Shown piece by piece: positions 62,114 through 64,000 of a DNA stretch of 64,000 nt. A program made the position numbers and the translations under genes. The notes below the pieces were generated by a model that did not search any database, had not been told where the DNA came from, and saw nothing but the letters and a program-made list of their open reading frames with translations. Position 1 is the first letter of the stretch. Each line of letters starts with the position of its first letter. The stretch spans positions 248,001 to 312,000 of the forward strand of contig DATNQM010000053.1 of the NCBI GenBank assembly GCA_036704045.1, given 5' to 3'. The stretch comes from Ancylothrix sp036704045 (GTDB lineage Bacteria > Cyanobacteriota > Cyanobacteriia > Cyanobacteriales > Oscillatoriaceae).

Positions 62114-64000
62114 TTAAATCAGGGCAAAATCAGATGCCTCAATCAGGGAAATATCAGTGCCGTTGAGGGTAGCCAGCAACTCGTCACCGCTACGGATTAA
62201 AGTTGCAGTTCCTTGGGAAGCTATTGTTAACTGTTGGAATGTTAAACCGCCTCCTAAAACAATCACATCTTCTCCGTTAGTAAAATCTAAAATTACATCA
62301 CTTCCACTTTGTTTTTGCAACAAAAAGCGGTCATTTCCTGCACCACCCGTCAGAGTATCATTGCCAAAATCACCGGCCAGAAAATCATCGCCATTTCCCC
62401 CCGTTAAACTGTCATTATCCTTGCCTCCATAAAGGCTATCATTTCCCTCACCGCTATCAATTAAATCATTTCCAGAATTACCAAAAATCAAATCATTTCC
62501 ATCTCCCCCATTGAGGGTATCATCTCCTAAATTTCCGCAGACAATATCGGCACCGGTATTTCCAAATAGTAAATCGTTATCTTTTCCACCGTGTAGGGTG
62601 TCGTTTCCTTCGCCACCTTCGAGGGAATCATTGCCGGTATTTCCAAATATCAAATCGTTACCGTTATTGCCATAAACTAGGTCATTTCCTATTTCCCCCA
62701 GCAAGATATCATTGCCATCCAATCCCAACACCACATCATTATCTTTGCCGCTGTAAACAAAATCATCACCGTTCCCTGCATCAATATAATCAGCGCCGGT
62801 ATTGCCAAATAGAAAATCATTGCCATCATTGCCATACAAATTATCATTTCCACCGCTACCAATGAGCCAATCATTGCCAGTTAAACCAGAGAATTGTTCC
62901 GCAACTTGACCACCAATTATGGTATCATCTGTTGCTCCTCCTTCCTGTGTTTTTTCAACCGTATTCGCATTAGGAACCGCAATACTATCAGAAGTTGGTG
63001 CCGGTGTTGGTGTTGGTGCCGGTGTTGGCGTAGGCGTTGGTGCCGGTACCGGTGTTGGCGTTGGTTCAGGTGTTGGCGTAGGCGCAGGAATTCCAAATAG
63101 CGTAACGGTGCCACTAACCTCATTAGAAACTGCCAGCATCGGTTGATTATTTGGACTATTTTCTGCCGAAATAAATTTTAAGCCTTCTGGTGAAATATCA
63201 TTGCCGGTTTCTCCACTAAAATTATTGTTATTCAAGTATTGAACAAACACAGGCTTTGTGGGATCACTAATGTCATAAACCATCACCCCGCTAATGCGTT
63301 CCAAGCCAATAAAAGCATAGGTTTTTCCATCAATAACTCCAGTGACAACCGCTTCTGGTTCTACACTTTTATTATCGCTGCGAGTATCAACACTTTCTGT
63401 ATCTCCCTCCGAGTTAAATGCTTGGGGAAACAAAGCAGCAGTAATCTGTTCAAAGGCATCCCCACTATCATAAACTAACTTGCCTTGTGCATCCCAAATT
63501 GAAAACGACCGGCCCCCAAAAGCAAACAATTGATCATAATCACCATCCCCATCCGTATCGCCATTTGCTGCCGTCACTTGCAACCGGCCTAATGCTTCAT
63601 CTGCTTGCAATTCAGCAGCATTAGGAAAAACAGTTTGATCAAGAATTAAATCTTTAACCCGTGTTTCCTCACTGTAACCATCATAATCGCGGCTGTCGCC
63701 TTCATTAGCAGTGATAATGTAAGTTTGACCATTAATTTCAAAACTGGCAATAGCATCCGGTTGATACATACCAAAAACCGGCCAGTTTTTGATATTAATT
63801 CCCCCATCTCTATCACTGGCATCAAGGGCATTGTTAACCGCATAATCTTTAAAACCCAAAGGAACAATATTTGTAATCGTCGCCGTAGCAATATCCAAAA
63901 TAGCTACCGCATTACTTTCTTGCAAAGTAATCCAAGCCGTTTGTGAATCCGCAGAAACCGTAATATATTCCGGTTCTACATCTTCAGCCAGTGTTGCATT
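62114..64000 (-). CDS. choice-of-anchor I / RTX repeat protein, 5' end outside the window
   Basis: The frame stays open to the right edge (reading VEPEYITVSADSQTAW upstream of the first internal start), so the gene is partial. The first ~290 residues seen match the choice-of-anchor I (esterase/phytase-like propeller) family: YQPDAIASFE, ITANEGDSRDYDG, FGGRSFSIW, EPEAVVTGVIDGKTYAFIGL and SPEGLKFI. Then a Pro-Thr-Ala linker (PTPTPAPTPTPA) and about 20 RTX nonapeptides (GNDxLxGG) end in a secretion-type C-terminus. The domain order resembles the 27.6-31.1 kb protein. Surface or extracellular, presumably exported by a type I system; enzyme activity is unproven. Confidence 0.85.
   Translation of the reverse strand, partial: NATLAEDVEPEYITVSADSQTAWITLQESNAVAILDIATATITNIVPLGFKDYAVNNALDASDRDGGINIKNWPVFGMYQPDAIASFEINGQTYIITANEGDSRDYDGYSEETRVKDLILDQTVFPNAAELQADEALGRLQVTAANGDTDGDGDYDQLFAFGGRSFSIWDAQGKLVYDSGDAFEQITAALFPQAFNSEGDTESVDTRSDNKSVEPEAVVTGVIDGKTYAFIGLERISGVMVYDISDPTKPVFVQYLNNNNFSGETGNDISPEGLKFISAENSPNNQPMLAVSNEVSGTVTLFGIPAPTPTPEPTPTPVPAPTPTPTPAPTPTPAPTSDSIAVPNANTVEKTQEGGATDDTIIGGQVAEQFSGLTGNDWLIGSGGNDNLYGNDGNDFLFGNTGADYIDAGNGDDFVYSGKDNDVVLGLDGNDILLGEIGNDLVYGNNGNDLIFGNTGNDSLEGGEGNDTLHGGKDNDLLFGNTGADIVCGNLGDDTLNGGDGNDLIFGNSGNDLIDSGEGNDSLYGGKDNDSLTGGNGDDFLAGDFGNDTLTGGAGNDRFLLQKQSGSDVILDFTNGEDVIVLGGGLTFQQLTIASQGTATLIRSGDELLATLNGTDISLIEASDFALI

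Overview
The window comes from a cyanobacterium, most likely a filamentous one. Diagnostic genes are ccmP (tandem-BMC carboxysome shell protein), a HetZ-family regulator, a DUF4347/RTX giant protein, and the general style of AT-rich intergenic DNA with dispersed CAATTGAC-type and CACAGAGG-type repeats. HetZ also occurs in filamentous species that make no heterocysts, so it does not prove heterocyst formation. I saw no tRNA, rRNA, CRISPR array or intact insertion sequence.

Layout. (1) 1-1.5 kb: a lipoprotein phospholipase D-like enzyme, then a perfect bidirectional terminator. (2) 1.5-15.4 kb, minus strand: a large exopolysaccharide locus holding eight enzymes with glycosyl- or acetyltransferase folds, a Wzy-like polymerase, a Wzx-like flippase and an exported glycosidase-like protein. 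(3) 16.2-24.8 kb, plus strand: the locus continues with a WecG/TagA glycosyltransferase carrying a tandem-repeat tail, a family 2 glycosyltransferase, a one-module NRPS (partial C-A-PCP-TE) and a Wzc/GumC-type co-polymerase kinase without a tyrosine tail. (4) 24.9-27.1 kb: a conserved unknown, ccmP and a pentapeptide-repeat protein. (5) 27.6-31.1 kb: a large secreted beta-helix/RTX protein. (6) 31.2-34 kb: two GT4 enzymes on the minus strand. (7) 34.7-46 kb: mixed single genes, including a WD40-HNH fusion, an HGSNAT-like membrane acetyltransferase, a PHP phosphoesterase, hetZ, a TsaC/YrdC protein, DAHP synthase and a Tat-exported serine hydrolase. (8) 46.3-49.3 kb: a PhnD-like binding lipoprotein followed by a histidine kinase, with an attenuator-like element between them. 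(9) 49.4-52.2 kb: a NADAR protein and a dipeptide epimerase/DUF1611 pair resembling DgcA-DgcN. (10) 52.2-61.7 kb: an alpha-glucan cluster with a GH13 enzyme and, divergently, GlgE, a TreS-maltokinase fusion and GlgB, i.e. the core of the GlgE pathway. (11) 61.7-64 kb: a DUF4058 gene remnant and the 3' part of a choice-of-anchor I/RTX protein that runs off the right edge.

How the genes work together. Regions 2 and 3 look like one Wzx/Wzy-type system: cytoplasmic glycosyltransferases build a lipid-linked repeat, the flippase exports it, the polymerase joins the units and the Wzc-type protein controls chain length. In region 10, TreS isomerises trehalose to maltose, the fused kinase makes maltose-1-phosphate, GlgE transfers maltose to an alpha-1,4-glucan and GlgB branches it. 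All functions are read from motifs and protein family memory; no database search was run. Several start codons were moved from the longest ORF to an internal ATG where a Shine-Dalgarno sequence supports it.
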